From: Gnetum montanum
Taxonomy: Eukaryota; Streptophyta; Gnetopsida; Gnetales; Gnetaceae
Reading direction: 5' to 3'
Length of the DNA: 64,000 nt
Assembly (NCBI GenBank): GCA_015680685.1
Contig: MNCI01008581.1
Coordinates: 1,459,510 to 1,523,509 of the forward strand
Shown: positions 32,288 through 44,606 of the stretch, in pieces
Position numbering within the stretch: position 1 is the stretch's first letter
Layout: each line of letters opens with the position of its first letter
Program-made: the position numbers and the translations under genes
The notes under the pieces: model-generated
Told to the model about the DNA's origin: nothing
Database searches by the model: none
Seen by the model: the letters and a program-made list of their open reading frames with translations, nothing else

Positions 32288-35200
32288 CTATGTTGCCCTT
32301 GTCGGCTCTTCATTTCCTCTCTCCATGGGCCTCACACCTTCGTTGAGAGCCTGTATCCCAAAAATAAAGTAGTTGGCTAGGGCGACAAATGTGATAAGCA
32401 CTAGCTATGACATAGCATTAAACAAACTAACCTAAGGGGAGCCTACGTCGATCTCAAGAGGTATCTGGTCTAGACCGAGCTTGAGGCGATGCCCAATCTC
32501 CTCTATTGGAATGTCCATACAACATCTACCACGAGGCTCAGCATTCGCAGCGGCAACTTTCTCCCTTTCCAAGGTCATCCAATCTAGAGGTTCCCGAGAA
32601 AGGGAGGCGGTTGTGGTCTCTCCTATAGGAAGGTTCATCCTCAAGTTAGGGGATTCCGTGACCTTCACCTGCTCTTTAAACTTCGCATAGGCCTCAGAAG
32701 CGCCAATGGACTTCACGAATGTTTCGTATAAGAACGCCTTCACAACAGCATCTTTATACAATCTTTGATGGGTTTCATTTTCTAGGTTGTATGTATACTT
32801 ATGATCCCTCTGGGTTTTCCCCCATTTGAAGACCTTAGCGCTGATGTCCTTCATATCTTGGCACTTTTGGGCTAGTAAGTCCATCTACATCTGCTGTTTG
32901 ATTAGCTCATGGGTGGACTCAACATTTTGATAAACGACAGTCCAAAACCTGGCATAGTCATCTACAGCCCTTTTCAAATCAACAGGGTCAGGGTTATGGT
33001 TTATGAGGAAATTGATCCTCGACTTAAGGTTCTCCATCTCAGCGACCAATTCGACCTCTCTCTGCTCAGCCCTTTGGACCCATTTCCACAAGTCCTCATT
33101 AGCTCATCTACACTCCCACATAGAGCGTGCGGAGTGCAAGACACATTTGTAAGCCTCATCAAATATATGATGAGACACCTCGGTCACGTCAAGCAAGAGT
33201 GTGGGCACTGTGCCAACCTCCATGGATCATGCCAGGTCCCACTTGAGCCGAGAGGCTGTTCAGTGCACAAAGTGTAATAGTCACGTTAGCATAACATAAT
33301 CAACAAACTCAAAAGTTTTAGTGTAGCAACATAAAGACAGTTAACACTCCTACTTACCCGCATGAGGGTTCGCCTGTTGGAGGTGGTTGATCATGTCATC
33401 GACAAGTCCCTGAACAAATGGAAACTTGTTATGGACTTCAGCCCATGACTCCGTACAAGGTGGAGGAGATCCTGAGACATTAGCAGTAGCACCTATTACA
33501 CAATTAAGCATGTCAGCAACGGCCAAAATGGACTACGGTAAGGCACACGCAAAGCCTAACTCACCAGCATTTGGCTGTAGTCCTTCTTCTTGTCGATGCA
33601 AGACAATTACGGTAGGCTCGGTAGAAGGCCCGACCAAGTCCATAAAAGCCCCTACCTCATGCACGGGTGCCTTTTCTTTTAGGAGGGTAGCGTTTTTTTA
33701 TTTTGGAGAGGTACCTCTTCATTGGTAGGAAGAGGCTTCCTAATGATAAGAACCCCTGCCATAGAGACAGGAGCTCCATTATTTCTAATCGGGACCCTCT
33801 CCTCCAAAATCGAGGTCCCCACATCTTTATTTCTTGCCCTCATCCTGAGGGCCGATACTTCCTCGTCGCCTTCTTATTTTTCTTCCTCTTCTTCTACTCA
33901 CAAAAGGGCATGCATCTGTCAATTCAAAAAAAATTATGTCAAAAAAGATGCCATGCTACGATGCACTGCCTAACGAAGCATAGAATAGTAGACAACAGCA
34001 AAGAAAAAATTATATAAAAATGCTTACCAATGGGGGGTTGTGTTCACCGCAACTTGAATCGTAGTCTTCGTCCCTTCTCTTTAGGAGGACTTTTCTTGGC
34101 TGGGGGAGGTCTCTTCCTTTGTAGTTCCGTGGGCATGATCTTAGACATGAGACGTTCACCCTGTGTCACGTCACCAATTATGGTAGGGGGCATCTCTCGT
34201 ACACTGTCCTGGCTGCAAGCACTACGAACTGTCAGACCTTTAGTCATTATAGACAACGACTCCCCGACCATTTCTGAGGGGTCCTGGGCTTGCATAGTTT
34301 GAAGGACCAGTCGAATCCATGGTTTGGGAATCTAGTTGTGATCTGGCTCGGACTAGACTCCGTCCTCCTGGACCACCAGAAACTCGACGAAGAACTTTAA
34401 ATAGCTTATGTAGAAGGCATAGTGTATGTTAGAGTGGGACTCCATTTGCTCATGGAGTCCCAAAATCTCAGCCTGCAAACCACTACATAGGAATTTGGCC
34501 CAGTTGTAATGGGCCCCCTCCTCCATGACTTCCTGCATTACCCAAGCTTGCTCAAGTCCCACGACCTTCCCTTGGGTGAGTAGTTGAGGGAATGCGTGGG
34601 CACAAAAGATCGGATATATCCCCATGGTAGGACCTTCCTTAAGCTTGTCCATGAGAAACCCCTTTCACTCCTTGGTGAGCCTTAGCCACTCCTCGATATG
34701 CTACTTCTGAAGGGTCAACTCTTGCTTGCCCTTCAACACCACATCGGCACCATCAACAGAGACGCCAAACAAATCCGCAAATAGCTGGTCATTGATGTCA
34801 ATGACCACCCACACACCCTGTACATACGTACAAAAATGGCTCACCTACACAGATAAGGAGTTGACCAAGGAAACCATCTCAGTAGCAGAGACGCCTAAAT
34901 TCAGAGCCATGAACAAATCCATAAGTTCAGCCATTCATATTTTCTTGAGCAAGGGGTCCAAAGCCCCTCATTCTAACCAGTTTCGGCTTACTGCTACCTC
35001 ATCGTATTTGAAGTAGATGTTTCCCCCTTACCTCCTGGTAGTTACCACCATCACCTCATGAGGCTTCCTCACCCCTACAACAATGTTCACGAAACGTACT
35101 TAGCATAATAATGCAGAAAATGCAAAAAACTATGAAAACACTTGAGCATCTGGTGCTTGCCTATTGACCCACCAGGTCTATACGGTGATGGGAATAGTGG

Positions 35201-36021
35201 GAGTTCAACTGCCAGAATTTCTTTGAGCATGACCTGCTTGAAAGGTTCTCTCCATTCCTTGTCCATCCAACCCTTTTCCCTGCAATGACTATAGAAAGGG
35301 GAGAGTATGCATAGGTAGGAATGGTATTCCCCCCTCCCCCCTACCCCCCTGAAGTGACCAATCATGTCGGCCCGCAAGGTCTTGGTAGAGGCAAATTCCC
35401 GTAGGACTAGCTGCGTTGTGGCCAACTCACCTGGCTGGTAATGAACCCTGTCGTTGTCAATATAGAACTTGGTGATAAGCACACACTATCAGCACTTGAT
35501 CAAGTATGGCCAACATTGCACAACCAAGCAAAACAAAGATGCAAAACTTACCCGCCAACACAATATATGGTCCCCTATGGGTTCTGAAAGTACGTCACCA
35601 TGTGGTGTGTGAGATACAATGTGTTGTACTGGTGAGAGCACTGGTATTCTAGCATATCCTAGATCCAGGCTAAATGCCTCAACCCTGTTGAGAGTTGGGT
35701 AGATCCTCCTCTCGGCCTGCTTGTGGTCGCATCGTTAGAAAGGTATCTTAGGATGCCCCGATTTATCCCTGGCAGCATGGCCTCTATTATCTCAGATGCT
35801 TGCATCTCCTCTAAGGAGGACCAAACCATGAGACTAAAATGGTTGAGAAGGAATTGTAAGAAGTCTTGCGCCTCATCCCTGAACAAAACTGCTCGCTCTC
35901 CCACATGTATCGTGGAAGGAGGAACATTGGCCATAGGTCTACCCACATGACATAGGAGCCCTTCAAGGTCCAAAACGATCAGCTTAGACCTTGGCCCTAC
36001 CCTGCACGATGCAACCAGCAA
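32288..36021 (-). pseudogene. B captured antisense gene with FCP1-like phosphatase domain and introns
   Basis: Read on the - strand, the first recognisable exon (36021-35553) begins MLVASCRVGPRSKL, possibly after an acceptor GTGCAG near 36005. It encodes KLIVLDLEGLLCHV (35976-35950), FRDEAQDFLQFLLNHF, LMVWSSLEEM and TLYLTHHMVTYFQNP. This matches FCP1/NIF-type HAD phosphatases: nucleophile strand LDLxGLL, VWSS strand, FxNP near the end. The second acidic residue is Glu (DLE) and the late DD is replaced. It ends GGCGG|GTAAGTTTT. Exon 2 (to about 35190) starts KFYIDNDR and ends YRPG|GTGGGT. The next exon starts after TTGTAG near 35075 and runs to 34028 (donor GTAAGC). Further exons carry an acidic stretch and a helical stretch (33110-32432, MWKWVQRAEQREVELVAEMENL). 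A short final exon is 32350-32288. Its upstream exon seen in F (24435-24224) is not recognisable here. Stops throughout. Confidence 0.72.
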
Positions 36022-36519
36022 ATATTGACATCACATTTGAACGTAATGCATGCACAACATATCAGTGCTTAGCATACCATAAATGTAGCATATCCTAAAC
36101 CCTTGTCCACACATAGCGTAGCAAAGATGCAAAATCCTAGCGTAGCGAGAACATGCAAGTAGCATAGCATAATAACAAAATAACTAACAACATACTCAAA
36201 CAAAAACATGCACCGTGACGCTATGTCACGCATAACCAAACCCTTCCGAGGGTTTTACGTCATGGCATGCCAAGGTCAAACAACTTAAAGGGCCCCGGCC
36301 TCGCAGTCACACAACCGTGGTGGCAACAACGGCCTTACATGCAATCACAACGAAACCCTTGCAACAGTCTTCCACGACCTTAAACTAGCAAACTCTCAAT
36401 CTTTACATCACCTCACTTAGCAAGTCACATCTCGGTGTTGCTTTGCAGATTTACATTTCACACAATCTCTAATGACCCTTACCTAGGCTTTCATCTTATG
36501 ATGGCAAGTCAAGCAAGAG
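36022..36519. other. B spacer between captured gene start and RT
   Basis: This should hold the promoter of the captured gene (reading left) and the 3' splice site for RT (reading right). CGTAGCATA/AGCATAGCG motifs recur at 36110-36180. TTGCTTTGCAG at 36437-36447 and TTACCTAG at 36479-36486 are candidate acceptors. The motif CACGACCTTAAACTAGCAAA at 36373-36392 is shared with the 3' arrays. No other gene is seen. Confidence 0.5.
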
Positions 36520-39500
36520 ATGGAAACCCATCGTACCCTTTCCATGCCTCTAATGTTAGCCAGGCCACAAGGAAATCTCGCGAGACAATTAAACCCTGAC
36601 ATGATTGATTGGGGGTCAACTACGATTAACACTATAGCAACCTTAGAAGCATCCTTGGATTGGCCCAAACACCTAGTTCATGCCCTAGATTTAGAGGTCA
36701 GGGATGTAACCGAGGATCCTCTTGTTGAGATACCCATGACCATGTCGAGAAAGAAGGTAAAGACATTAAGACTTAGCTCCCTCCTAGACACACAAATACA
36801 TGAAGGCATAGTTAAAACTTTGCAAGATCACATCGATGTTTTTACATGGTCATACGATGACATGCCAGGTCTAGATCCACGGTTGATTTAGCATAACATT
36901 TTCCTAGACCCACATGTAAGGGCAGTCAAGAAAAAGGTGCATAAGATTAAGCCAGAAATAGCACTAGTCGTGAAGGATGAAATCACTAAGTTATACTGAG
37001 CAGGTTTCATCTGCCCAGTCGACTATTCAGAGTGGGTGTCCAACATCATTGTGGTTTCAAAGAAAACATGAGGGATAAGAATCTATATAGACTTCTAAGA
37101 CTTGAACAAGGCAATGATCAAAGACAACTTCCCACTCTTGAGCATCGATCAACTCATCGACACCATAGCTGGTCATGCTTTGCTATCCTTCATGGATGGC
37201 TTCTCCGGATACAACCAAATCTGCATCAACCTAGAGCACCAGCTGTCAACAGCCTTCATGACTCCATGGGGAACCTTCTGGTATACCGTGATGCCTTTCG
37301 GGCTCAAGAATGCTGGAGCAATCTACCAGGGAGCCATGACCTATATTTTCAGTGACTACATCCTAGAAACGTTAAACGATTACGTGGATGATATAGCGGT
37401 GAAGTCCAAAGAGGTAGCCCATCACCCACATGATCTAGAGTTAGTCCTCAAGTACTGCCAAAAGCATGATTTACACCTTAATCCTAAGAAGTGTGTCTTC
37501 AGAGTAAATACTAGACGCATGTTAGAATTTATAGTATCAAAGGTCGGAATACGGGTGGATCCAAACAAAGTCAAGGCCATCATCAACCTAGCGCCTCCCA
37601 CAAACCTTAAGGAGTTACGTGGTTTACAAGGTAGAGTGTAATTCATTCAAAGGTTTATAGCAAGGTTGACAGACAAGTTACACCCTATGCAACATTTTCT
37701 AAAGAAGGGGGTTGACTTTGAGTGGACAGCTCAGTGTCAACAAGCCTTCAAAAACCTGAAGAAGGAGCTCTCACACCTTCCAACGGTGCATCCGTTGCAA
37801 AGGGACAATCCTTTCTTCATATACCTTACCACCTCCAATGCATCCATAGCAGCACTGCTATGTCAGAAGCAGGATGAAGGTTCTGAGATACCAGTGTATT
37901 ACTTGAGCCATGCACTAATAGCATACAAGAAAAAATACAACGAGGTGGAGAGGAACTACCTAGCCGTCGTGTTCGCACCAAAAAAGTGGCGAAATTACCT
38001 ATTCAGTAGCACAACCAACATCATTTGCAAAAGCAACATACTCTAGGCTATCACCAACAACCTGTATGAAAGTAGCAAGGTAGCCCAATGGAAGGTAATA
38101 ACCGCAGAGTTTGACCTACGCTATGTAAGTCAATTGTTGACAAAGGGCCAAGCCATAGCAACCCAACTTATGGCTTTTCCAATCGACGACCAGGCAATCG
38201 TAGATCCCGAGTTCCCAGACAAATACATTAGCAACATCGCCATCATCCCATCGCAATTTGAGGCAACCTTACACTTCAATAGTTCCTCAACCATGCGAGG
38301 AGGTAGCACCGCTACCACTATCACATTTCCCTCAAGCGAAATGTACCTATCCTCTTATCGTTTTGTGTTCCCTTGCACCAACAACGTGGTAGAATATGAG
38401 GAGCTACTTAGAGGCCACTTAACTACCTGAACGTTGCATGTACAACACCTGGTGATCCGGGGAGATTCACAACTAGTCGTGAATCAAATCACCGAAGTCT
38501 ACACCTATAGGCTATGCACCTGCAACCCTACTATGACCTAGCAAAAATCCTACTGAAGCAACTCATGACCACTGATGTGCAACACATGCCATGCAACGAA
38601 AACACCATAGTAGATACCTTAGCTACCCTTGCGTTAAACATCCCATCGCATTATTTGGCAAACCTGCCAACTACGATCATAGAATGTGTGGAGCCTATCA
38701 CTTAGGTGGAACACGTGGCCTCTATCGATGTTGCGGATACCCCGGAGTGGTACGATAACATTAAAGCTTATCTGTAGCATGGAGAGCCCCTAGGTGGATT
38801 GACGTTGGCCCAGAGAGATGCGATCCACAAGTGCACTCAGAAATACATGCTCATGGGAAATGACGCCCTATGTCGATGATCCTACGATGGGATATTGCTG
38901 GCATGCATGAGTGGTGAGCAGGCAAAAAAGGTAGTTAATGAGGTTCATGAAGGGCTGTGCAGTGGACACATAGCACCTAGGGCTATGGCTGTGAAAATCA
39001 TATGCCTAGGGTACTATTGGCCCTACATGGAGCGTGACTGCCTATCAAAAGTTAAGACATGTGACACATGCCAAAGATATGCAAATCTCATACACATGGT
39101 GCCTACAAACCTGCACCCAACACAAATTACGTAGCCCTTCCAATGATGGGGACTAGACCTCATAGGGCCTATCACGCCTAAGTTCTCTGCAGGGCATAGC
39201 TTCATTATCATTGCCACAGAGTATTTTACTAAGTGGGTGGAAGCTATCCCCCTGAGGAAAATGATGTCTCAACAAATCTGCCATTTTATCCTCAATAACA
39301 TTGTAACTAGGTTTGGGCTTCTGATGACTATTGTGATCGATAATGGACCATAGTTCAGCAGTACAGAAACCTGAACCTTCTGTAGCAATCTAGGCATTAA
39401 ACAATCATTTTCTTCCCCTTATTATCTGTAGACAAACGGGCAGGCAGAGGCTACAAATAAGTCCATCATCAACTTGCTGAAGTAGATGCTCCACAACAGA

Positions 39501-39989
39501 AAGAGGTGGTGGCACGAGAAAATACTCTACGTCCTCTAGGCCTACTGAACGACTTGCAAAACTACGATGAGTAAGACCCCTTACAGTCTTGTTTACGGAT
39601 CTAAAGTTGTATTGCCTCTTGAGCTGTAGGTAGCCTCACTTTGGATGATCCTGTCCAACATCGTGAGCAAAGCCCAGAACAATGAATCACGGACCATCGA
39701 CCTCGACTCAGTGGAGGAGGAACACGTGTAGAAGCTGATACAAATCACGTACTACTAGAAAAAACAATAGTAGAAGCACCGTGCAGACCCTCATCGACGA
39801 CTAGTGCAGAAGGGAGACCTCATCCTCAAGGCTTTCTGTGAGCACGTAAGTAAGTTCTCAGCCAATTGGGAAGGTCCTTACATGGTCACTAAAGCCTTCA
39901 GGAATGAAGCCTTCAAACTGGCAGAAATGGATGACAACGAGTTCGCCAACCTGATGAACCACACGTACCTCAAGCCATACTATGTCTGA
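36520..39989 (+). pseudogene. B pol: RT, RNase H, second RNase H, integrase
   Basis: The start ATG 36520 aligns with F's 24810. RT blocks include LLSFMDGFSGYNQI, PWGTFWYTVMPFGLKNAGA and an intact YVDD at 37381-37392. Gypsy RNase H spans about 37660-38100. The archaeal-type RNase H (38260-38650) retains EYEELL, RGDSQLVV and VDTLATLA, but its first Asp motif reads FNSSS. Integrase: zinc region about 39000-39080, GLDLIGP near 39156, IDNGP near 39340, and NGQAEATNK near 39440, so the DDE triad is present. The C-terminus ends HTYLKPYYV at 39987. Stops such as TAG for Gln at 36889, 39352 and 39429 and TGA for Arg near 39143 interrupt it. Confidence 0.9.
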
Positions 39990-40002
39990 AGCACAATGAC
40001 AA

Positions 40003-40285
40003 CAACACGCACCATCCGCTATGACGATAAACTGGTAGTTGCACCAGGAAGCGTCCGTAATGACTTTAAACTAGTAGCATTGAGTAGCGTCTGCCATGAT
40101 GTTAAACTGGTAGTAACTATCCACTATGACATAAAACCTGCATTGTTAGTCCACTATGACTATAAACCTGCATTGCACGTCCGCTACGATGTAAAACTAG
40201 CATGTACGATCTACTGGGACCTTAAACCAACACAACAATCCACTAGGACCTTAAACCAACACATGGTCTACTAAGACCTTAAAAT
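40003..40285 (+). repeat. Short tandem array in B 3' untranslated region
   Basis: About nine imperfect copies of a ~30-base unit (CCGCTATGACGATAAACTGG, CCACTAGGACCTTAAACCAA and similar) follow the integrase stop. The first copies resemble CGACGTAAAACTGGC and the last three CTAGGACCTTAAACCAAC. The same order of variants is seen in F's array, so the array predates the split of B and F. Confidence 0.85.
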
Positions 40286-41300
40286 GGGTTCGCATCATGC
40301 CCTCAACATGCACCACCACCAGATACGCGTCAAACGAAGGGGCGTGATACCGACACATGTGTGGAATGTCGCAGCTCCAAGAAGTAGTTCTCGATGCAAG
40401 AAGAATGCGGTCTGGGGGATATGTGCTGCCATCCTCGGTGTCATGCTAACCCTTCAAAGATGTAGTATGATGTCACATGGGCCCTTCGAACCTACCATCA
40501 CCATGGCCCACCACCCTGATGGTAGTTCCTGGGCTCGTTCCCACTTCTGAGGTGCTAAACATTTTGTGGCCTAGCCACAATATTGTTGCTCCTCAGTTTC
40601 CCACCAAGGTTTCGGCTCACGCAATGTTTAGCTATGTGGTAGTTGATCCCATAGCTAAACTGAGCATGCATTCCGTTGGCAGGGATTCCAATGCATTCGC
40701 ACCCACAATAGTTCCCGACACCTTAGAGACTAGTTCCCCCACGTTGGCGTTGCCAAGGCAGCTGCTGGCCTTCCAACTTTGGTTATCTCACACCAACAAT
40801 GGTGCCCAAGAGTAATAACAATGCCAGCAGCCAGCAATACCTTGTCCCAACAAACGCATCTCACTACAGCAGTAAACGTTACAGCACCACGAAGTGAGTG
40901 CCTCGACTAGCTCAGCTACTTCAAAGTGCAAATTCCAGCACATGCATAACATAGCTCGCCATGCAAAAGGCCGTAGTAGGCAAGTCAGAACCCTCCATGG
41001 ATTTAACGAAACTCATCCTACAGAGGGAACACTCGCCTACAGGAGGTTGAAGAATAGCGCCAGCCAAAGATGAAAATGCAAACGAGCCCCTCAGAGCACT
41101 CCGACAAGGGGCTTGGCTAAACATCATCTTTTCTCTCTACCTTAACCTCTGCAAAACCAATGCAACACTCTCAAGTATGGCCAGGCGATGTCTTAGAACT
41201 CACTGAGTAACAACATTAACATTTCACCTACTGAGGTGTTTCATATTCTTTGCCAAAATCCATCAAGCCTGCTCTCTAGATGTCAACAAAGAGGGGCCAA
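40286..41300 (+). other. B 3' untranslated region and polypurine tract
   Basis: No recognisable gene; two overlapping open frames at 40284-40815 have no B/F counterpart or motif. The polypurine tract AAAGAGGGGCCA is at 41288-41299, directly before the 3' LTR. Confidence 0.75.
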
Positions 41301-43029
41301 TGAAACACCCTAAAAATGTGGGATCATCCTTGCTTTACCAAGCTCTTACAGTCCGCACAACACTATGGTAGTTCATCGGGAGGATAACGTTCTGAGTCCA
41401 AGTCGGCCAATTTGGCAAATTTTCTACTTTGAGCATGGACAGGTTCTGTACCATCCTGCCCACCCACCAAAGTAGCCTAAATAGTTGGTAGCCTACTCAG
41501 AAATAGTGTGCAGAATCAGCAACAACATTCTAGATCCACAAGAAATAGTTTGGAAATTTTTCTAAGTTACGAAACCTGCTACACTATGCTATGTAGTGTA
41601 GCAAGCTTCAGAAGATTGGTGGAACGAAGTGCTATGCTACGTGACGTCACACAGCATAGCATGGAAATGACTTCACTACCCACTCCCCTTGCCCAATTTT
41701 GAGTTCTGCAATGATGTCCTTTTCCATCAGGAAGCGACAGGCCATGTCTGCTGCTATGCTACGCTTAGCTACATGGTGTAGCAAGGTGTAGCAATCCTGC
41801 GGAAGAGACAGAAGGCAGTTCGAAAGGCGGAGTCAACAAGGTTCACAAAACTTCCATCGTGGGAGAAGGTTTTGCAAATCAACAAAGCTTTTGCAACTAA
41901 GGCAAGTTGCTACGCTACGTAGCATAGCATAGCGTAGCAAGCATGAGACATATAACAGAACACATGACAAAGTGCTACGCTACGCCAAGCAGGCTACCTC
42001 ACAAAGCACAGCGAGGCATGCAAGTGGTTGTGCGACATCAATGCACTTCATCTAATCGGGCCATTGGCACACATCTCTAGACGCTGACAGTGCGATTATG
42101 GCATGGTAGGATTACAATTATTGCATGGTAGGTTTGCATCGTAACGGTCTTGTAGGCCCAATGGTCATAGATGATTCGAGTGGCGCCAGTAAGACAACAC
42201 AAGCCTATAGCACGTAGCATTCAAATCGCCCCTTTTCACTTATTTTCAGCCCTATAAATATCCCAGAAAATAGCATGTAACAAGTCGGAAATTTTAAGAA
42301 GCACCTGCAATTTGAAAAAGAGATCCACAATTCTTTAAAGTGGGAAAATTCAAAATAGTTCGCATTTTTCTTGAAGCACATAGCTCCCAAGTGGTGAAAA
42401 CTTTGAAATTCTAAAACAAAGATTTCCCCTCTCTCCAGCATTGTAATATCCAAGTCATATGTTTAACACTGTAAATACTGACTCTCTCTCGGCTAGCATG
42501 AGGTTCCCATCTCCATTTTACCACCTTGGTGGAACCCCTCACTGTTTGTACATGAGTCCACGTCCAAGCGCATAGCTCCTTTTGCTCGACATGCCTTCGT
42601 TACCCTCAGGATTTCTGCACTCTGTCATGCTATGCAGCTGATTGTATCCACCATGACTAGACGAATCTATAGCTTTGGAGTGGTGCATGTTTCTAACCAT
42701 ACTTTACTTTATCTCTCATTTACTGTCTCATTTCTTTTACACTGTTTTCCATCTTATTTACCTTTAAGCATTATTTCGTATTACTATCGCATTTTTATAG
42801 TTTCTCCCTTGCTTCATTTATCCTTAAGCATTATCTTCCATTTTGCATTATTTATGTTGCAAAAGGCTATACCAATGCTGACGTAAGTCCCTGTCTGATT
42901 GACCAGACCGTTCAGGGCACCCCGTGTCTACACACACCTAGCATGGCCCTCCCACGAATACGGGGTTGGAATTGTCGCATCCGCCGACCCCCAATGTTCT
43001 TTCAACTGTCGACATTTTTGGTCGCTACA
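41301..43029 (+). repeat. B 3' LTR
   Basis: TGAAACACCC...CGCTACA, 1729 bases, homologous throughout to 5858-7583. TATA box CTATAAATA at 42252-42260. U5 GTAAGT at 42883-42888. The CTACGCTA/TAGCATAGC palindromic motifs at 41560-41990 are also present. Confidence 0.93.
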
Positions 43030-43034
43030 ATGAT
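43030..43034. repeat. Target site duplication of B, right copy (ATGAT)
   Basis: Identical to 5853-5857; A's gag resumes here on the - strand. Confidence 0.92.
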
Positions 43035-43618
43035 CATGATCTTTTTTTTTGTCTACATCCTTACCTTGACTTGTCCCTTTGGATCTTTCTTTGTCATTAG
43101 ATCCATTCTTACCAGAACCAAGATTGTGAATCATGGACTGTAAGTTCTGGTTTTGACCTTCTTCACCAAAGTCAAAGAGAGGAACTTCACTAAATGAAAA
43201 AACTCCAGAGAAGAATTCCCCACCATCTTTTCAGTATAGCAGGAATGGAGAATCATTAAGTCCTTTTCCCTTCATAAATTCATAGCATTGTTCTAGCTAT
43301 CAATTTTCTAGACGTTGTGCTTCAATGGGATGAGAATCTCTAGTGTTAATATCTTACACAATATACTTAGCATGACATTCTTGGAGACCCCATCATATAA
43401 AGCATTTGGTAAAGCATTGCAAGAATGAATTGATCGAGTGATAATACAATGTTGTCCTCCATGTCCTGCTACCATAGTTGTTCATCCTGATGTAGGATGA
43501 AGGTGAAATTGGGTACATACTCATTAGGATGAGTATATCCCACTTGATATTGTTGAGGCACCAACTAATAAGCTTCATTAGACTTGGGTGGAGAAGCACT
43601 CCTATGAGAAGAAGACAT
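43030..43618 (-). pseudogene. A gag, 5' part
   Basis: ATG at 43618 opens MSSSHRSASPPKSNEAY. The next stretch, around 43560-43430, aligns with C 50340-50460 (a conserved PQQYQ..YTHPNEYVPNFTFILHQDE-type block, broken by stops). A charged Lys/Asp/His-rich segment lies at 43134-43030, beside the B insertion. The homologous start codon in C has become ATT at about 50257, so A preserves the original start. Confidence 0.75.
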
Positions 43619-43760
43619 TTTCAATTAGATGATAAAAATGCAATGTGCTTTTTAACTTTTATTGTAGTGATTGTAAAATATGATATGACTCTAAGGTTCA
43701 TTCCAATGATTTTTAATGATTTCCACTAAATCCTAGATAGTGCATGAAACAAGCAAAAGG

Positions 43761-43779
43761 TCCTCAATAACAATGCTAA
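43761..43779 (-). promoter_or_regulatory. A primer binding site, tRNA-Asp type
   Basis: Directly next to the LTR the - strand reads TTAGCATTGTTATTGAGGA. The tRNA-Asp primer site known for Athila/Tat elements is TTGGCGCCGTTGCCGGGGA. All eight differences are G to A or C to T, as expected from cytosine deamination of a methylated copy. Confidence 0.8.
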
Positions 43780-44601
43780 TGATGAGTGGCGAGGTACCCC
43801 TATGCCCAACCATACAAATCACTAAGGTGTTTATGCATGATCTGGTCAAATTCTGTGGACCTATAGTTCTCTAGTGCACTAGTTCCTTTAAGAAGTGAGA
43901 TGGGCATTGAGAACATTTGTTATCTTCCCAAATACACTTGTGAAGCTCAAGGATATGATTTAAGTGTAATTGAGATACATGATTTTTATTATTTTATGTT
44001 TTATAAATTTGATCGCCTACAACAAGAATGGAAGGTAAAGTAATTGAAGATCTAATTCATCTACTGCCTAACTAACCTAATACAAGTACCTATCCCACTT
44101 TCTTGGACACATCCTAAACACATATAGCACTGTTGGGCTACTAAATGTTAAGCATTACTGGGTTACCAAGTACTATATGTATGATCAAAGTGGTCATGCT
44201 CATGTTCATTAACAACTAGAAATTAATAGCTTAATTAAAATGCAGTAAAGTAAAGTGCATTAAAGGAAACATTAATCTATTCTTATTGTTGCAAGGATTG
44301 TTAAAAGAGTTTATTTTTATCCTATCACACTGCTGTGCTCAACTACATCAATGTTCAAGATTCGTACACACATAAACTCTTGTTGTAAGCACTCAGAAAA
44401 TATTCTAACTCTCAAGAAAATAAATTGCAAGAGCTTCACTAGTCTAACTGAAAACTAATATGAAAATTGACTGGAAATTGTGATGCCAAGTGCTATATTT
44501 ATAGGCTAGCATATGCCCTGTGACATCGGATACTTGACATCACATCTTGGCTCCAATGTCAAATACCCGATGTCAAAGTAGATGAAAAACATGATTCATC
44601 A
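43780..44601 (-). repeat. A 5' LTR
   Basis: The terminal inverted ends are TGATGAAT (reading - strand from 44601) and ACTCATCA. The 822 bases are homologous to C's LTRs, with a shared CTATAAATA TATA box at about 44505-44494. The five bases outside (ATCAT, 44602-44606) should be the target duplication; the partner lies beyond the left window edge. Confidence 0.85.
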
Positions 44602-44606
44602 ATCAT

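Larger units (their letters stand above)
5858..43029 (+). mobile_element. Tat-lineage LTR retrotransposon B (with F nested inside)
   Basis: LTRs at 5858-7583 and 41301-43029 frame gag, protease, an antisense captured gene, then RT, gypsy RNase H, a second RNase H and integrase. After removal of F (11831-31313 plus one TSD copy) B is about 17.7 kb, very long for an LTR element but within the range known for Tat/Ogre types. The second RNase H of archaeal type and the Gag zinc finger of C-YH-GH-C form are hallmarks of the Tat lineage. The leader has a tandem array and the 3' region a second array. Frames are broken by many stops. Confidence 0.9.

Noticed and set aside
40284-40815. Two overlapping frames after the B 3' array
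   Set aside because: They lie in the 3' untranslated region with no counterpart in F and no domain; chance frames.
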